Below are positions 13,497 through 13,617 of a DNA stretch of 13,617 bases, in pieces. This stretch comes from Actinomycetota bacterium (lineage in GTDB: Bacteria > Actinomycetota > Thermoleophilia > Gaiellales > Gaiellaceae). The notes beneath the pieces were generated by a model. It worked only from the letters and a program-made list of their open reading frames with translations, made no database searches and was not told the origin of the DNA. The stretch lies in the NCBI GenBank assembly GCA_013695295.1, contig JACDAS010000269.1, positions 1 through 13,617 of the forward strand, read 5' to 3'. The position numbers and the translations under genes are program-made. Numbering within the stretch: position 1 is the first letter of the stretch; each line of letters opens with the position of its first letter.

Positions 13497-13617
13497 CTAC
13501 TCGAGGTCGCCCCGGTAGGGCGTCTCCGTCGTCTTGGCGGACTCGGCGTAGGCCTGCTTGCCCTCGGTCGCCTCCTCGCGAACGCCCGCTCCGTGCTTCA
13601 GGGCCACCTCGGCGACC
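13497..13617 (-). CDS. C-terminal end of an unrecognised protein, cut by the right window edge
   Basis: The last 39 codons plus a TAG stop (13497-13499) of a leftward gene are visible. The sequence is hydrophilic and helical (VAEVALKHGAGVREEATEG, then AYAESAKTTETPYRGDLE), with G/C-ending codons like the other genes. There is no membrane segment or diagnostic motif. I do not recognise the family. Its 5' end lies beyond the window. Confidence 0.6.
   Translation of the reverse strand, partial: VAEVALKHGAGVREEATEGKQAYAESAKTTETPYRGDLE

Overview
The window is a very high-GC chromosomal segment with GTG/TTG starts, few Shine-Dalgarno sites, G/C-ending codons and tightly packed genes. This suggests an actinobacterium, possibly Thermoleophilia-like (Gaiellales/Solirubrobacterales). 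That placement is inferred from composition and gene style, because no marker gene is present. No rRNA, tRNA, CRISPR array or insertion sequence was seen.

Region 1 (1-5714) is a sugar-oxidation locus. A leftward operon encodes a Gfo/Idh/MocA oxidoreductase, an archaeal-type zinc glucose dehydrogenase and an IlvD/Edd dehydratase that runs off the left edge. Divergent from it are a short-chain dehydrogenase and a second, different Gfo/Idh/MocA oxidoreductase. A convergent GlcG/HbpS-like (DUF336) gene closes the block. The enzymes fit a non-phosphorylating route in which sugars or sugar derivatives are oxidised, a free aldose becomes an aldonate, and the aldonate is dehydrated to a 2-keto-3-deoxy acid.

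Region 2 (5715-9145) is a CUT2-type (xylose/ribose-like) sugar ABC importer: secreted binding protein, single-domain ATPase and permease. It is preceded by a 285-bp region with three dyads that may be operators. A strong hairpin separates the binding protein from the ATPase. The importer probably supplies the substrate for region 1.

Region 3 (9129-12182, leftward) is one 1017-residue protein. It joins an NqrB/RnfD-like (UnbU-like) membrane domain to a seven-repeat FG-GAP propeller with a C-terminal ASPIC/UnbV domain. Its 3' end overlaps the permease gene tail to tail by 17 bp.

Region 4 (12221-13053) is the most notable part. A small CMD/AhpD-like gene overlaps, by GTGA, a 196-codon AhpD-family gene. 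In that second gene the resolving cysteine of the CxxC redox motif is an in-frame TGA (CPF-TGA-TGSH). Coding continues in the same frame for 114 more codons, and a hairpin with bacterial SECIS-like geometry follows the TGA. I read it as a selenoprotein (Cys79/Sec82).

Region 5 (13054-13617) holds what looks like a decayed C-terminal piece of a membrane protein and, at the right edge, the last 39 codons of an unrecognised leftward gene.
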